Of a stretch of 64,000 nucleotides of DNA, positions 63,319 through 64,000 are shown in pieces. The notes under the pieces are model-generated. The model was not told the DNA's origin, ran no database searches, and saw nothing but the letters and a program-made list of their open reading frames with translations. Source of the stretch: Strigamia acuminata. Its lineage: Eukaryota; Arthropoda; Chilopoda; Geophilomorpha; Linotaeniidae. The stretch lies in assembly GCA_949358305.1 (NCBI GenBank), contig OX442314.1:36739211-36803210 (forward strand), given 5' to 3'. Position 1 is the first letter of the stretch. Every line of letters begins with the position of its first letter. The position numbers and the translations under genes are program-made.

Positions 63319-63567
63319 CAAGATGGCCGTGACGCTGCCACTCGAATTGGAAGATTACGTGTGCGAGATGGAGAAATATTACACTACCAAGTTCAGCGGA
63401 AGGAAATTGACTTGGGACCATCAATTGTCGACTGCGACGATAACTTTCCTGAATGCGGTCGGTAAGTTTGATTTGGACGTCTCGACGTTCCAAATGGCGG
63501 TGCTGTTTGCGTGGAACGTGCGTCCGAACGACAAAATTTCGTTCGAGGATCTGCGATTGGCGACCGG
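63319..63567 (+). pseudogene. Second CUL5-like fragment
   Basis: MAVTLPLELEDYVCEMEKYY, KLTWDHQLSTATITFLNAVG, FQMAVLFAWN and ISFEDLRLAT match residues about 175-258 of the CUL5-like ORF at 55325-56569, with only about three amino-acid changes over 83 residues. It starts exactly at the outer end of the MULE inverted repeat and stops at ACCG, after which the sequence is unrelated. It runs in the opposite direction to the longer copy. Confidence 0.85.
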
Positions 63568-64000
63568 TATTGCAATCCAGACAGCTGCCTAGCAACCCAC
63601 TCCATTCACATGTAATAAACCAGTCGACACATAAAAATCAAACCATGTAGACGCGTCTTTCTTTACTGGCCATTAGGCCCGTAAGAAGATGTTCTATGAC
63701 GGCCAAAATCCCACAACGGCCCGAGTTCAATTCATACAAACACATTAGAGCCCGTCGAGACAATCTTTTACCAACACATTCCCATCTGCCAGAACAAGAA
63801 GAAAATTTAAAACCATCTTTTTTTTATAAAGATTTGCAATTATTTTTAGAGCATGTTTGCTGTGTTATCTGCTAACCAGCAAACCGAAAGGATTTAAACG
63901 TGACTACTAGTATTAGGCATGTGCGAAAATGTGTCGCCGGTAAATAAACGGCTGGTCGAAGAAAGAAGAAACAGAGCAGCGATTTATTTACAGATATCGA
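63568..64000. other. No gene recognised; possible LTR remnant
   Basis: Contains AATAAACC near 63614 and pyrimidine-rich GTCTTTCTTTACTGGCC followed by GGCCCG-type sequences, as at the edge of an LTR and PBS, but no second copy is present. Confidence 0.25.

Larger units (their letters stand above)
57451..63321 (-). mobile_element. MULE-like element with long inverted ends made of 162-bp tandem repeats
   Basis: The outer about 925 bp at each end are inverted copies that I read as identical, from TTGTCATATTTC at 57451 to its inverse ending at 63321. Past about 140 bp of unique sequence each arm is a tandem array of 162-bp units: five on the left (about 57590-58375), nine on the right (61727-63190), alternating in two types (324-bp higher period). 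Between them lie a DNA-binding protein and a USP-like protein on the minus strand, and a nested 1.1-kb element. No clear target duplication was found. Long arms built of tandem repeats recall Foldback/Galileo elements, but the proteins are MULE-like. Confidence 0.75.

Noticed and set aside
57451-63321. Classification of the large element as Foldback/Galileo (P superfamily)
   Set aside because: The arms fit, but its own proteins carry MULE-type motifs (RDTNNSVENWF) and no P-type transposase lies inside.
1-64000. tRNA and rRNA genes
   Set aside because: No cloverleaf with box A/B and no rRNA-like stretch was recognised by eye; a tRNAscan run would settle it.

Overview
This is eukaryotic, metazoan DNA. 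It is AT-rich, has GT-AG introns, and is built almost entirely from mobile elements and their wreckage. The mix (THAP/P-superfamily transposases, SWIM-type and USP-type MULEs, PIF/Harbinger, Ty3/gypsy, a DIRS-like tyrosine recombinase, MADF and RING modules) and a short TTAGG-type run near 27.64 kb point to an arthropod, probably an insect. The species cannot be named from the sequence. Nothing suggests bacterial operons, CRISPR or a replicating plasmid.

Layout. 0-0.8 kb: end of a spliced gene with a C-terminal zinc-finger motif. 0.9-9.0 kb: a THAP/P-type transposase gene, broken, with a complete but decayed Ty3/gypsy element (4457-8989, flanked by AAAAG) inserted near its 3' end. 9-14 kb: fragments of gag, two ZSWIM-like MULEs, a MADF protein, a DIRS recombinase and another P transposase. 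15-16.3 kb: two tandem-repeat arrays. 17.8-19.4 kb: an intact, intronless ARIH2-like (Ariadne-2) gene on the minus strand. 20.2-21.7 kb: a 393-bp MITE, then four clean exons of a conserved gene of unknown function. 22-24.4 kb: gypsy, Harbinger and RING fragments. 25-27.4 kb: a P-transposase/SWIM/YqaJ unit split by about 1.07 kb of foreign DNA carrying five related hairpins. 28.7-38.5 kb: two paralogous spliced genes with an acidic N-terminal region, gypsy integrase/RNase H pieces, MULE C-termini (one with a RING), and a 351-bp MITE. 39.5-46 kb: a hairpin cluster and more P-transposase/SWIM/YqaJ units. 47-52 kb: dispersed repeats and a minus-strand gag-pro element whose RT is missing. 54 kb: an LTR beside an ARIH2 fragment. 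55.3-56.6 kb: an open, intronless CUL5-like C-terminal half on the minus strand. 57.45-63.32 kb: a MULE-like element with long, near-identical inverted ends made of 162-bp tandem repeats, followed directly by a second CUL5 fragment.

Two results stand out. First, the ARIH2-like protein has a duplicated RING1 and keeps the IBR and Ariadne domains but lacks the catalytic Rcat (RING2), while the CUL5-like ORF keeps only the C-terminal half. In animals ARIH2 acts on neddylated CUL5-RBX2, so the two truncations look like a matched pair. Second, five hairpins at 26410-26621 share a 2-nt 5' bulge and a GAG/CTC upper stem, but their lower stems differ completely in sequence and keep pairing, with G-U wobbles. 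This is the pattern expected of selected RNA structure on the plus strand.
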